A stretch of 64,000 bases of DNA from Alteromonas confluentis (GCF_001757105.1 NZ_MDHN01000045.1:53363-117362); one strand, 5' to 3'; positions 53,562 through 62,148 are shown, numbered from the stretch's first letter. The notes: generated from the sequence alone by a model not told the origin. Numbers and translations: made by a program.

Positions 53562-54791
53562 ATGAAACCTGTAGAACGCTCTCATAAACTGGACAATGTA
53601 TGTTATGACATTCGAGGTCCGATTGCTGCGCAAGCACGCAAAATGGAAGATGAGGGGCATCGCATTTTAAAACTGAATATTGGTAACCCAGCGCCTTTCG
53701 GCTTCGAAGCGCCAGACGATATTCTTAAAGATGTGATTTATAATCTGCCCACATCCCAGGGATACTCAGATTCTTCAGGTATTTATGCTGCCCGTGTAGC
53801 GGTAATGCAGTACTACCAGCAGATGAACATTCAGGACATTCGCATTAACGATATCTTTATCGGTAATGGGGTGAGTGAAATGATCATGATGTCCATGCAG
53901 GCGCTGTTGAATACCGGCGATGAAGTATTACTGCCTGCGCCTGATTATCCGCTGTGGACAGCTGCGGTAAGTTTGTCATCTGGTACGCCGGTACACTACC
54001 GCTGCGACGAAGAAGCGGATTGGTTCCCAGATATCGACGATATCAAAAGTAAGATAACCAGTCGTACCCGTGCCATTGTGTTGATTAACCCAAACAACCC
54101 CACTGGTGCGGTTTACGATAAAGCGCTGCTGCAACAAGTAGTCGATGTGGCGAAAGAGCACGGCCTGGTCATTTTCTCTGACGAGATCTACGACAAGATC
54201 CTTTACGATGGCTATAAGCATACCTGCATTGCGTCGCTAACCGACGAAGTATTCTTCGTTACCCTTGGCGGGTTGTCTAAAAACTATCGTGTTGCGGGTT
54301 TCCGTGCGGGTTGGTTGCTGGTAAGTGGCAATAAACGAGTCGCAAAGGATTATATTGAAGGGATCAGCATGCTCGCCTCTATGCGAATGTGTGCCAATGT
54401 GCCCTGCCAGAGTGCCATTCAAACGGCTTTAGGGGGTTACCAGAGTATTAATGATCTGGTACACGACGGTGGTCGCCTAAAAATGCAGCGTGACGTTGCT
54501 GCTAACATGCTTAACGATATTCCTGGCATTCACTGCGTGAAACCCAAAGGTGCCATGTATTGTTTCGCCCGGGTAAACGCGCAGAAATTTAACATCAGCA
54601 ATGATGAGCAGATGATATTCGACCTGCTGAATGAAGAGAAAATCCTGTTAGTGCACGGTCGCGCCTTTAATCTGCAGGAAGGCTGCTATTTCCGCCTGGT
54701 GTTTCTGCCCCATGCAGATATTCTGCAACCCGCCCTCACCCGTATTGGTTCATTCTTTAAACACTATCGTCAGCACGGTCCGGCGGTATGA
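53562..54791 (+). CDS. alaA: Glutamate-pyruvate aminotransferase AlaA
   Basis: The 409-residue class I aminotransferase has YDIRGPIAAQARKMEDEGHRILKLNIGNPAPFGF at the N-terminus, as in AlaA. PLP Lys240 is in GGLSKNYRVAGFRAGW; INPNNPTGAVY and FSDEIYDKI complete the cofactor site. It makes alanine from pyruvate and glutamate. Followed by a perfect hairpin and then yfbR, 58 bases away. Confidence 0.92.
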   Translation: MKPVERSHKLDNVCYDIRGPIAAQARKMEDEGHRILKLNIGNPAPFGFEAPDDILKDVIYNLPTSQGYSDSSGIYAARVAVMQYYQQMNIQDIRINDIFIGNGVSEMIMMSMQALLNTGDEVLLPAPDYPLWTAAVSLSSGTPVHYRCDEEADWFPDIDDIKSKITSRTRAIVLINPNNPTGAVYDKALLQQVVDVAKEHGLVIFSDEIYDKILYDGYKHTCIASLTDEVFFVTLGGLSKNYRVAGFRAGWLLVSGNKRVAKDYIEGISMLASMRMCANVPCQSAIQTALGGYQSINDLVHDGGRLKMQRDVAANMLNDIPGIHCVKPKGAMYCFARVNAQKFNISNDEQMIFDLLNEEKILLVHGRAFNLQEGCYFRLVFLPHADILQPALTRIGSFFKHYRQHGPAV

Positions 54792-54794
54792 TCG

Positions 54795-54823
54795 GTTAAC
54801 GGGGAAAGTCAGTACCCGTTAAC
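54795..54823 (+). promoter_or_regulatory. Perfect stem-loop between alaA and yfbR
   Basis: GTTAACGGG (54795-54803), 11-base loop, CCCGTTAAC (54815-54823), starting 3 bases after the alaA stop. It lacks a T-tract, so it may protect the 3' end or partly terminate before yfbR. Confidence 0.5.
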
Positions 54824-54849
54824 GTAACCTTCTTTACGGACAATCTGAT

Positions 54850-55455
54850 ATGAAAAAGCAAAGCACCTTCCTGGCCTGGATTTTACGCATGCCGCTGATC
54901 AAACGCTGGTCACTCATGCACACTGTGAAACAGGAAAACATTGCCGAGCACTCCCATCAGGTTGCCGTCATCGCGCATCTGCTGGCGGTGATCCGCAATG
55001 AACATTTCGGTGGTACCCTGAATCCAGACAGAGCGGCTACCGTCGCCCTGTATCATGAAGTATCAGAAACCAAGTTATCTGATATTAACCATGTAACCAA
55101 ATATCATAATCCCCATATTACACGCGAGTTTAAGAAGCTCGAAGATGTGGCAGAACGAGAATGTATCGCCTCGTTGCCAGCCTCGCTGCAAAAGCACTTT
55201 TCCTCATTAGTAATACAACAGCAGGTTGATCCGGAATACAAAACACTGGTTAAAGCAGCCGATTTAATTTCTGCTTACCTCAAAGCCTGCGACGAAATTG
55301 CGTTTGGTAACCGTGAATTTATTCCCGTTCGTGACCGCCTCGACGGCATGTTGGCGCACTTTAAAGAAAAGCTGCCAGAGGTTCGGTTTCTGTTCGATAC
55401 CTTCACCGATAACTGTTTAGTCAGCGTTGACGAACTGTCTCAGCAAGATATTTAA
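54850..55455 (+). CDS. yfbR: YfbR-like 5'-deoxynucleotidase, HD domain with His-Glu signature
   Basis: The 201-residue protein aligns with YfbR, an HD-domain enzyme that dephosphorylates deoxynucleoside monophosphates. His34/His36 are in EHSHQVAVIAH and the late Asp is in KAADLISAYLKACDEI. The central HD pair reads His69-Glu70 (LYHEVSE), and the usual TGDLPTPVKY reads LSDINHVTKY. A metal-ligand change of this kind could alter activity. Followed 121 bases later by the dGTPase gene, a related dNTP enzyme. Confidence 0.82.
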   Translation: MKKQSTFLAWILRMPLIKRWSLMHTVKQENIAEHSHQVAVIAHLLAVIRNEHFGGTLNPDRAATVALYHEVSETKLSDINHVTKYHNPHITREFKKLEDVAERECIASLPASLQKHFSSLVIQQQVDPEYKTLVKAADLISAYLKACDEIAFGNREFIPVRDRLDGMLAHFKEKLPEVRFLFDTFTDNCLVSVDELSQQDI

Positions 55456-55576
55456 AACTTTTACTTTGCCGATTTGATAATGCATGTACAAACCGCCAGT
55501 TGGTGTAAATCGTCAATCAGTGGTATGTTTTAATTTTAGCCAATTGCCTGAAAAGCAGTGACAGGTCAGTGACATA

Positions 55577-56911
55577 ATGCTGGATTTTTCTTCTCCCTGG
55601 TGTGAACGACGCCTTCCCCGTAGCCAATCTCGCGATGGTGATCATCGCAATCCTTATCAGCGTGACAAAGCACGGGTGTTACACTCTGCCGCATTCCGGC
55701 GTTTACAGGCAAAAACACAGGTTCTCGGTGCCGGTTTAAGTGACTTCTACCGAACCCGCCTCACTCATTCATTGGAAGCGGCGCAAATTGGTACCGGCAT
55801 TACCGCTCAGTTACAAGGTAAGTTTCCGAAGCAAACGGAAGAATTACAACTGGACGCCAGCTTAATTGAAACCCTGTGTCTGGCTCATGATATTGGCCAT
55901 CCGCCGTTTGGTCATGGTGGCGAAATCGCCCTGAATTACATGATGCACGACCACGGTGGATTCGAAGGGAACGGGCAAACGTTCCGCATCATTTGTGAAC
56001 TCGAGCCGTACACTGAAAACCATGGTATGAATCTGTGTCGGCGCAGTGTACTTGGGCTGGTAAAGTATCCGAATTTTATCGACACCCTTACCAATCCAGC
56101 CTGTTTAGACACGCGGCCATCTTCATACCGACAATTACAGGCCTCACACTGGCATCCGCCAAAGGGTTTGTATCGCTGCGATCAGCCACTGTTTGACTGG
56201 TTATTGGAGCCCCTTGATCATAACGATTGCGAACAATTCATGGACTTCAGCCAATCGGATATTAATCACGGTAAAACCCGCTTTAAATCGTTTGATTGCT
56301 CAATAATGGAACTGGCTGACGACATCGCTTACGGCATTCATGATCTTGAAGATGCCATTGTGATGAAGATGGTAAGCCAAAGCGCCTTTATGGAAGCCGT
56401 TGCCGTGCCATTGAACAAACTTGGCGTACCTTGGCTTTCCGACAATATTTTATCGCTGACTGAGCGCTTATTCAGTAACACCCACCACAAGCGTAAAAAT
56501 GCCATCGGCGCACTGGTGAACAGTTTTATCACCGCCATTGAAATTCGTAGCCTGGAGGCATTTAACCACCCTCTGCTGCGTTATCAGGCAGTAATGCCAG
56601 AAGACCACTTTGCTGCACTTGCACTTTTTAAAGACTTCGTTCTTAAATTTGTGATCCGCAAAACCGAAGTACAAATTCTTGAGTTTAAAGGGCAACAAAC
56701 CGTGATGGAATTGTTCGAAGCATTTAGTGCTGAGCCAGAACGGTTATTACCAGACAACACCCGGGCGCGCTGGCAGAAAGCGCAACAAGTCGATAATGGT
56801 TTCAGAGTCATAGCGGATTACATTTCCGGCATGACTGACGATTTCGCAGCTCGTATGTATGCCAGTCTGTTTTTGCCCAACCAAACGGCGCAATTCGACG
56901 GATTCAACTAA
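55577..56911 (+). CDS. dGTP triphosphohydrolase-like protein (anti-phage dGTPase family)
   Basis: The 444-residue HD-domain protein has RDKARVLHSAAFRRLQAKTQV at residues 29-49, His64 in RLTHSLEAAQ and His104-Asp105 in LAHDIGHPPFGHGGE, then MELADDIAYGIHDLEDA with the last metal Asp. This subfamily, commonly found beside yfbR, hydrolyses dNTPs to nucleoside and triphosphate. Relatives deplete dGTP or dNTPs during phage infection; here an ordinary housekeeping role is equally possible. Confidence 0.88.
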   Translation: MLDFSSPWCERRLPRSQSRDGDHRNPYQRDKARVLHSAAFRRLQAKTQVLGAGLSDFYRTRLTHSLEAAQIGTGITAQLQGKFPKQTEELQLDASLIETLCLAHDIGHPPFGHGGEIALNYMMHDHGGFEGNGQTFRIICELEPYTENHGMNLCRRSVLGLVKYPNFIDTLTNPACLDTRPSSYRQLQASHWHPPKGLYRCDQPLFDWLLEPLDHNDCEQFMDFSQSDINHGKTRFKSFDCSIMELADDIAYGIHDLEDAIVMKMVSQSAFMEAVAVPLNKLGVPWLSDNILSLTERLFSNTHHKRKNAIGALVNSFITAIEIRSLEAFNHPLLRYQAVMPEDHFAALALFKDFVLKFVIRKTEVQILEFKGQQTVMELFEAFSAEPERLLPDNTRARWQKAQQVDNGFRVIADYISGMTDDFAARMYASLFLPNQTAQFDGFN

Positions 56912-56928
56912 CCTCCCAGTAGACATAT

Positions 56929-56950
56929 AAAAGCTTAGAAACAGCTTTTT
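56929..56950 (+). terminator. Terminator of the dGTPase gene
   Basis: AAAAGCT, loop TAGAAAC, AGCTTTTT. Confidence 0.6.
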
Positions 56951-57043
56951 ATCCTGGGTGACATAAATTTAATTGAAATTTATCCGGTCTGTTTGTGGTC
57001 CATTGAGTATCAATGAGTAAATAGCACAACCAAAGGATTTCAG

Positions 57044-58051
57044 ATGCCTCGCCTTTTCAATCCATCCGTGAAGCTTACCGACAACGACGTTACCGATGAG
57101 TCGGTATACGCTCAACGCCGACAGTTGCTGAAGTCTATGGGTTTCATCGGACTGGGTTCGTTGATGAGCCAACCCGCATCGGCTTTCGGCTGGTTTACCG
57201 ACGACGATGAGGAAAAGTCAGTATTTCAAACTCGTGATCTCGATTATACCCGTAATAAAAAGTTCGCTATTGATGAAACGTTAACGCCGTATGACAAGGT
57301 CAGCTCGTTTAATAATTTCTATGAATTCGGCACCGACAAAGGTGATCCGGTTGAAAACGCACAAGGCTTTAATGTTGATCCCTGGTCGCTCACCATCGAT
57401 GGTCTGGTAGAGCAACCGCTTACTCTGAACTATGAAGATCTCTACAGTAAGTTCGCGCTTGAGGAGAGAATTTATCGCATGCGCTGTGTGGAAGCCTGGT
57501 CGATGGTGATCCCATGGACGGGCTTTCAGTTAAGTAGCCTGCTTGCAGCCGCTAAGCCATTATCCAGTGCCAAATATGTGGCCTTCCAGACGTTGTACGA
57601 TCCGAAACAAATGCCCGGTCAGAAAAGCCGCTTTGTCGGTGGTGGCATTGATTACCCCTATGTTGAAGGCTTACGTATCGATGAAGCTGCTCACCCGCTT
57701 ACCATGTTATCGGTAGGTGTGTATGGTAAAACCCTTCCTCCGCAAAATGGCGCACCCATTAGGCTCGTTGTGCCATGGAAATACGGCTTTAAAAGCATCA
57801 AATCGGTGGTGAAAATTACGCTTACTGACAAAGAGCCTCCTACAACCTGGAAACGACTGGCACATCAGGAATACGGTTTCTACGCAAACGTGAATCCTGC
57901 GGTAGATCACCCTCGATGGAGTCAGGCCAGTGAAAGACGTATCACGACAGGTGGCTTGTTTAACCAGAAGCGTATACCAACGTTACCATTCAATGGTTAT
58001 GAGGAAGTGGCAAGTTTGTATACCGGCATGGATTTAACCAGAAACTATTAA
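57044..58051 (+). CDS. msrP: Periplasmic methionine sulfoxide reductase catalytic subunit MsrP
   Basis: The 335-residue molybdoenzyme has a Tat signal (RRQLLKSMGFIGLG from Arg25-Arg26, cleaved near residue 47). Molybdenum ligand Cys148 is in YRMRCVEAWSMVIPWTGF. It repairs oxidised methionine in periplasmic proteins and needs the molybdenum cofactor made with moeA. Its TAA stop overlaps the msrQ start (TAATG). Confidence 0.94.
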   Translation: MPRLFNPSVKLTDNDVTDESVYAQRRQLLKSMGFIGLGSLMSQPASAFGWFTDDDEEKSVFQTRDLDYTRNKKFAIDETLTPYDKVSSFNNFYEFGTDKGDPVENAQGFNVDPWSLTIDGLVEQPLTLNYEDLYSKFALEERIYRMRCVEAWSMVIPWTGFQLSSLLAAAKPLSSAKYVAFQTLYDPKQMPGQKSRFVGGGIDYPYVEGLRIDEAAHPLTMLSVGVYGKTLPPQNGAPIRLVVPWKYGFKSIKSVVKITLTDKEPPTTWKRLAHQEYGFYANVNPAVDHPRWSQASERRITTGGLFNQKRIPTLPFNGYEEVASLYTGMDLTRNY

Positions 58052-58665
58052 TGAAAACGCTGTTTAACCGACCCGTCCGTTTAACCAAGTTGCAGGTTAA
58101 CGGCATCAAGGCTTTTTATCACAGTCTGGCACTTGGCTATCTCGTTTGGCTATTCATGGCTGGTGTGAACGATAATCTTGGCGGCGACCCCGTTGAAGCA
58201 TTGTTGCACTCAAGCGGCATTATTGCGTTGCTCATGTTGTTTTTCAGTCTTTGTCTCTCACATTTTGCTCGGCGCCTTCCCTGCGGCGATTTAATAAAAT
58301 GTCGGCGAATGGCAGGCGTATATGTGTTTGTTTATGGACTGTTTCACCTGTTTACCTATATTGCGTTTGAATTGCAGTTTGATATGTCACTGGTGGCAGA
58401 GGAAATCGTTAGTCGGCCCTATATTCTTGTGGGCATGTTGGCACTGCTCATTCTGTTTGCTTTAACCATCACTTCCCCCATGATTGTGCGTAAAAGAATG
58501 CGACAGAAGTGGCAACCATTGCATAACTTAGTCTACCTCGCGCTGGTGCTTATTGTGCTCCATTATACCTGGTCGTTGAAAACGGCTTGGCAAGAACCTG
58601 TATACTACTGGATAGCCGCAGTAGTGCTCATCGCCTTACGATTTACGAAGCTAAAAAAGTTTTAA
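58051..58665 (+). CDS. msrQ: Haem-binding membrane subunit MsrQ
   Basis: The 204-residue protein has about six membrane spans and the ferric-reductase-like core with His in GLFHLFTYIAFE and the paired His in PLHNLVYLALVLIVLHYTWSLKT. It passes electrons from the quinone pool or flavin reductase to MsrP. It shares one base with msrP and is followed by a terminator. Confidence 0.92.
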   Translation: MKTLFNRPVRLTKLQVNGIKAFYHSLALGYLVWLFMAGVNDNLGGDPVEALLHSSGIIALLMLFFSLCLSHFARRLPCGDLIKCRRMAGVYVFVYGLFHLFTYIAFELQFDMSLVAEEIVSRPYILVGMLALLILFALTITSPMIVRKRMRQKWQPLHNLVYLALVLIVLHYTWSLKTAWQEPVYYWIAAVVLIALRFTKLKKF

Positions 58666-58695
58666 ATAAAAACACCATTAAATCATAAACTTAAT

Positions 58696-58724
58696 AAACA
58701 CCGCACAACCTGCGGTGTTTTTTT
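58696..58724 (+). terminator. Terminator of msrPQ
   Basis: AAACACCGCA, loop CAACC, TGCGGTGTTT with seven T in total. Confidence 0.88.
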
Positions 58725-58760
58725 ATGCAAAAAAGACTTGCCCAATATACAAACACAAAG

Positions 58761-58780
58761 TACTGTATACCCATACACTG
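58761..58780 (+). promoter_or_regulatory. Imperfect LexA box (upstream of tandem pair)
   Basis: TACTGT, eight bases, then ACACTG: CTGT-N8-ACAC with one mismatch to CTGT-N8-ACAG. Confidence 0.65.
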
Positions 58781-58795
58781 TATAAACAAACAGGC
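58776..58795 (+). promoter_or_regulatory. LexA (SOS) box with perfect half-sites
   Basis: CTGT (58778-58781), ATAAACAA, ACAG (58790-58793), a perfect CTGT-N8-ACAG. It overlaps the first box by 5 bases and ends 6 bases before the start codon, so bound LexA would cover the promoter and translation start region. Confidence 0.82.
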
Positions 58796-58801
58796 ATTGT
58801 T

Positions 58802-59161
58802 ATGGCACATTCAAATAACGTAGTTCAATTAAGTTTTGCATTCGATGGTGAACCTAAAGAAGTAACCCGCATACGCGGTTGGTCTTATCTACTTGCCGAA
58901 TCTGTTGCGTTTAAAAAAGATGTTCCGCACACTATTCGCATGCAGAAGCCCGCCGAAGAACAAGTCCCAGCATGGATCTCCCGATTGATAACTTCTGGTC
59001 AATGTAAAACCATTTATGTTGAGAACTTAGCATTAGATGAAGCACAACGGGTTATTATTAAACAGTTATGCCAGCGTTATGCGGTTTCTGTGGTTAACCT
59101 GAAAGTCACTAATGAAGAAAATGGCCAGCAACGTAAGAACGTTGTTATGGGTCCTTGGTAA
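58802..59161 (+). CDS. SOS-controlled SulA-like protein
   Basis: The 119-residue protein begins at ATG 58802; a longer reading would run through the operator. Its C-terminal half (VPAWISRLITSGQCKTIYVENLALDEAQRVIIKQLC, then AVSVVNLKV) resembles the SulA core, where VESMVRALRTGNYSVVIGW is followed by LTEEEHAELVDAA and a hydrophobic strand. SulA binds FtsZ and blocks division during DNA damage. With two LexA boxes directly upstream, an SOS division inhibitor is the best guess, though it is shorter than classic SulA. Monocistronic. Confidence 0.65.
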   Translation: MAHSNNVVQLSFAFDGEPKEVTRIRGWSYLLAESVAFKKDVPHTIRMQKPAEEQVPAWISRLITSGQCKTIYVENLALDEAQRVIIKQLCQRYAVSVVNLKVTNEENGQQRKNVVMGPW

Positions 59162-59211
59162 TTATCCGCCTTGCATGTACACTCGCCCCAGATTCATCAG
59201 GAGTGTAAAAC

Positions 59212-59673
59212 ATGCTTTGTTACTGCAACAGTCAACGGGAATATAAGCAATGCTGCGGCCCATTATTAGACGATGGCATTGCCACACCTAACGCAGAACA
59301 ATTAATGCGTTCCCGTTATAGCGCATACAAAGTTGGGCGATTTGATTATATTTTAGCGACATACAGCCGAGAAAAACGAAGCCAGCTAACCACTCAAGAT
59401 CTACAGGCCAGTGCAGCCAATACGCATTGGTTACATCTCGATGTATGTCACGCAGACATAGACACAGTGGAATTCAAAGCTTGGTTCAGCGAAGGAAAGA
59501 AACTCGGACTCATGCACGAAACTTCATCTTTTGTGCAGGAAGATGGCCACTGGCGTTACCATACTGGTGAAATGCATAATGATACCGGCAGTGTAAAAAT
59601 GGGCCGGAACGACCCATGTTTTTGTGGCAGTGGCAAGAAACACAAACAATGTTGCATGACTAAACTGCGGTAA
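59212..59673 (+). CDS. YchJ-family protein with SEC-C motifs
   Basis: The 153-residue protein has a cysteine cluster at each end: CYCNSQREYKQCCGP and the SEC-C zinc motif GRNDPCFCGSGKKHKQCC. The middle is an NTF2-like YchJ domain (AEQLMRSRYSAYKVGRFDYILATY). It is a conserved protein of unknown function, probably zinc-binding. Its stop lies 5 bases from that of the convergent gene. Confidence 0.9.
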   Translation: MLCYCNSQREYKQCCGPLLDDGIATPNAEQLMRSRYSAYKVGRFDYILATYSREKRSQLTTQDLQASAANTHWLHLDVCHADIDTVEFKAWFSEGKKLGLMHETSSFVQEDGHWRYHTGEMHNDTGSVKMGRNDPCFCGSGKKHKQCCMTKLR

Positions 59674-59678
59674 ACTTT

Positions 59679-59987
59679 TTAGTCGTCAGGTCCTAAAACG
59701 GTAAACAACAAATGGCGACGCATATCTTTTAATACGACTCCCTTTTTAAGTAGCATAGCGCTTAATCGTCGTTGCCAGTTTTTTAATTCCGGCTCCGCCG
59801 CTTTCAGCGCGTCCTCATTTTCAAACTGAAAACGCAATAACAGTGATCCTGGAAACTGGTGATATTCCACACTGAACCAGCATTGAACAAAACCCGCCAG
59901 AGCCGCTCGCCCTTCAGCTTCAATGGTGTCGCAGATGTCGCCAACTATAGCCTGTTGTTTTAACTGTACCGAAGAGAGTTTTTTCAT
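59679..59987 (-). CDS. Conserved hypothetical protein downstream of yaeQ
   Basis: The 102-residue soluble protein has no signal peptide. It appears alpha/beta: an N-terminal helix, strands CWFSVEYHQFPGSLLLRFQF, a helix EDALKAAEPELKNWQRRLSAMLLKKG and a final strand. I do not recognise a family. Its start overlaps the last base of the yaeQ stop, so the two genes are translationally coupled. This coding arrangement supports it as real. Confidence 0.7.
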   Translation of the reverse strand: MKKLSSVQLKQQAIVGDICDTIEAEGRAALAGFVQCWFSVEYHQFPGSLLLRFQFENEDALKAAEPELKNWQRRLSAMLLKKGVVLKDMRRHLLFTVLGPDD

Positions 59988-60535
59988 TACATGTGCTTCT
60001 GAATGTCGACTTCCAAACTCTGGCTCGTTTCCGAACCATCAATGGTTAACCACATTTGGCCGTCTTGAATGGTAACCTGAATTTGCATTGAACGCTGAAC
60101 AGCTTTAGCCAACTGCGCGGCCAAGCTTTCAGGCACAGTAAAGACCGATAAATTCTTCCGCATTTGCAGTTTGCTGCTCTCTTTTTTCCACCACACATCA
60201 AAGCTATTGTCTGCATAGGCATAAATCGTCATCTGTTGACTCTGATTACAGCCCTTCTTAATTCTCTGCTCCGACGGCTGACACAGCTCAATCCAAAGCT
60301 CGATTTCATCACTGTAGCTTTTCTGCCAGAGATCAGGCACATCGTCGTCAGAAAGCCCTTTTGTAAACTGCAGACGCTCGTGGGCATTAACAATAAAGGC
60401 AATCAGCCGCAGCATCATGCGCTCGTCGTTCTCGGAAGGATGTCGAGCAATGGTTAAGTTATGATCGTTATAGTAATTACGGTCCATATCGGTAATCGAA
60501 ATGTCCGCTTTAAAGATGGTCGCTTTCAGTGCCAT
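59987..60535 (-). CDS. yaeQ: YaeQ-family protein
   Basis: The 182-residue protein matches YaeQ: MALKATIFKADISITDMDR, then LTIARHPSENDERMMLRLIAFIVNAHERLQF and ELWIELCQPSEQRIKKGC. The fold is a PD-(D/E)XK nuclease-like one, with E/D in DEIELWIE as putative active-site residues. The biological role is unknown; a transcription elongation link was proposed for the E. coli relative but is not established. Coupled to the small gene downstream. Confidence 0.9.
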   Translation of the reverse strand: MALKATIFKADISITDMDRNYYNDHNLTIARHPSENDERMMLRLIAFIVNAHERLQFTKGLSDDDVPDLWQKSYSDEIELWIELCQPSEQRIKKGCNQSQQMTIYAYADNSFDVWWKKESSKLQMRKNLSVFTVPESLAAQLAKAVQRSMQIQVTIQDGQMWLTIDGSETSQSLEVDIQKHM

Positions 60536-60784
60536 GGTATGTCCGAATAAGTGCTGATCCGGGCATCGTAATTGGTTGATATTTTGGCCCGGTAATGTCG
60601 CCGCGTATAGTATCAGTAAAACTCAAGAGGCGCTGTAGTCGATTTGTTTTGATGGGCTTCATTCAATTCTTACTTACAATATTTCAAAACGTAACTTCTG
60701 GAAAAGCTTGTTACAACAAACTGCTATTTCGTATCACTATTCGCAAGGTAATATGAATCTAAATAGCATAAGGGAGCGGCATTC

Positions 60785-61285
60785 TTGAGCAAAAAGATAG
60801 GTTTGACGTTATTCGCCAGTTTAGGCATCTGGCTATTATTAGCATTTCAGTTTTTCAACGGAGGAATACCCAGTCATTATATTCTTCATGATAAAAACAT
60901 GCCTTCATTGACCAATGCTTGGGGAGCACTGTTAATTCCAGTACTCACATACATATGCACTGGTTTACACGAAAAGTACTCAGCTTCACCCTTTGATAAA
61001 AAAGTAATTGTCGGATGGATATCGGCGATATTAGTTGGCGTAATTGTATCAGTAGTGTTTCTTAACAATATTAAGCCACTGGTATCATGGCTTGGGCCGA
61101 TATTGCTCGCTATATCTCTCATTGTGAGGATTTATCAACCGCAATATATACTTGGATTTGTATTCGGCATGATGGTAGCGTTTGGCTCAGTATTACCGAC
61201 CGTATTTGTGTTAGTTCTTGCCTTATTGTCAGCGGCTGTACACCTAGTTTTATACCCCTTTATTAAAAAGGGGATAACTAGGTGA
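60785..61285 (+). CDS. Orphan integral membrane protein
   Basis: The 166-residue protein has about five hydrophobic spans and almost no soluble part. The start is TTG at 60785, with GGGAG 9-13 bases upstream. I do not recognise the family. It begins the A/T-rich right end of the window and stands apart from the yaeQ gene, with its own likely promoter in the 249 bases before it. Confidence 0.6.
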   Translation: MSKKIGLTLFASLGIWLLLAFQFFNGGIPSHYILHDKNMPSLTNAWGALLIPVLTYICTGLHEKYSASPFDKKVIVGWISAILVGVIVSVVFLNNIKPLVSWLGPILLAISLIVRIYQPQYILGFVFGMMVAFGSVLPTVFVLVLALLSAAVHLVLYPFIKKGITR

Positions 61286-61321
61286 CAATCGATGTTATCA
61301 ACAATCTTCAAAAATTGAAAA

Positions 61322-61347
61322 AATGTCCGTTCTTTGTCTAAAGCTGT
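61322..61347 (+). repeat. 26-base direct repeat, copy 1
   Basis: Begins AATGTCCGT and continues TTTGTCTAAAGC with a GT end. It is identical to copy 2 (62229-62254) at 23 of 26 positions. Confidence 0.75.
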
Positions 61348-61473
61348 AAAATTTGGGCAGGTACTTGTCAGTCACTGATGCATACTATTGAGATGAAAAA
61401 ATGACGATTTTAGTAGTAATGTACTCGCCTTTTGTAACTTGTAAATTGGCACATTGCCCTCATACTTCCACGT

Positions 61474-61824
61474 ATGAAATATAAAGTACGCAATTTATTT
61501 TGGATAAAGCTGTTAACCTCATTTTGGTTGATAGCCGGTGCTTTTGCTTATCTGGAAACTCTTTATGTGGAATACCTAGAGCCAGACATACAACAAAATG
61601 CCGTAGAAGCGAGCTTTACACCGAAACATGTCGATTCTCTGAATGCGTCAAATGATAAGTCAGTTGATTTCGCGGAAAGCTTCTGGCAAATCGCAAATGT
61701 AGCATTATTTCTATTAACTGATAACTTTGCATTAAACCCGCCTGACTGGTTTCAAGAACACTTTCTAAATCAATCTATTAACCTCATTTCATTTCAATAT
61801 TACCACTCTGCGCTGCCAGCTTAA
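61474..61824 (+). CDS. Orphan small membrane-anchored protein
   Basis: The 116-residue protein has an N-terminal hydrophobic segment (about residues 9-28, WIKLLTSFWLIAGAFAYLE) that could be a signal anchor, then an acidic region and a second hydrophobic stretch near 72-85. No family is recognised and there is no clear ribosome site, so it is only a probable gene. It lies 48 bases before the next small gene. Confidence 0.45.
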   Translation: MKYKVRNLFWIKLLTSFWLIAGAFAYLETLYVEYLEPDIQQNAVEASFTPKHVDSLNASNDKSVDFAESFWQIANVALFLLTDNFALNPPDWFQEHFLNQSINLISFQYYHSALPA

Positions 61825-61872
61825 TCTCCTTACTTCCTTATTAAATTTTCAGCAATTTTAGGAGATTAACGA

Positions 61873-62148
61873 ATGATAATTTCGTACGACCATTTATTAA
61901 TATTATTTGTGTGCTTAGGCTTTGCCGCAGTTTTAGGTTTTTTTTATCTGATGTACAGATGGGCACGCAAGAAGAAAGGCGCTGCAATGGCTTTTGGCAT
62001 GCTAGTGCAAATGTTATTGCCCGATCCAAAAGTGCAACAGACCATTGAAATAGTCACGGAATCAAAGCAAGAGCAAAAAAGTAAGTCTGGACAAATTCAA
62101 AAGCCAAAAGCAAATGACCGCCATCAAAACCGATCGGATCGTCAATAA
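61873..62148 (+). CDS. Orphan single-span membrane protein with basic tail
   Basis: The 91-residue protein has one membrane span (about residues 8-30), a positive stop-transfer (RWARKKKG) and a polar Lys/Gln/Glu-rich C-terminal tail likely in the cytoplasm. A strong ribosome site, TTAGGAGATT, precedes ATG. No family is recognised. It may form a pair with the preceding small gene. Confidence 0.6.
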   Translation: MIISYDHLLILFVCLGFAAVLGFFYLMYRWARKKKGAAMAFGMLVQMLLPDPKVQQTIEIVTESKQEQKSKSGQIQKPKANDRHQNRSDRQ

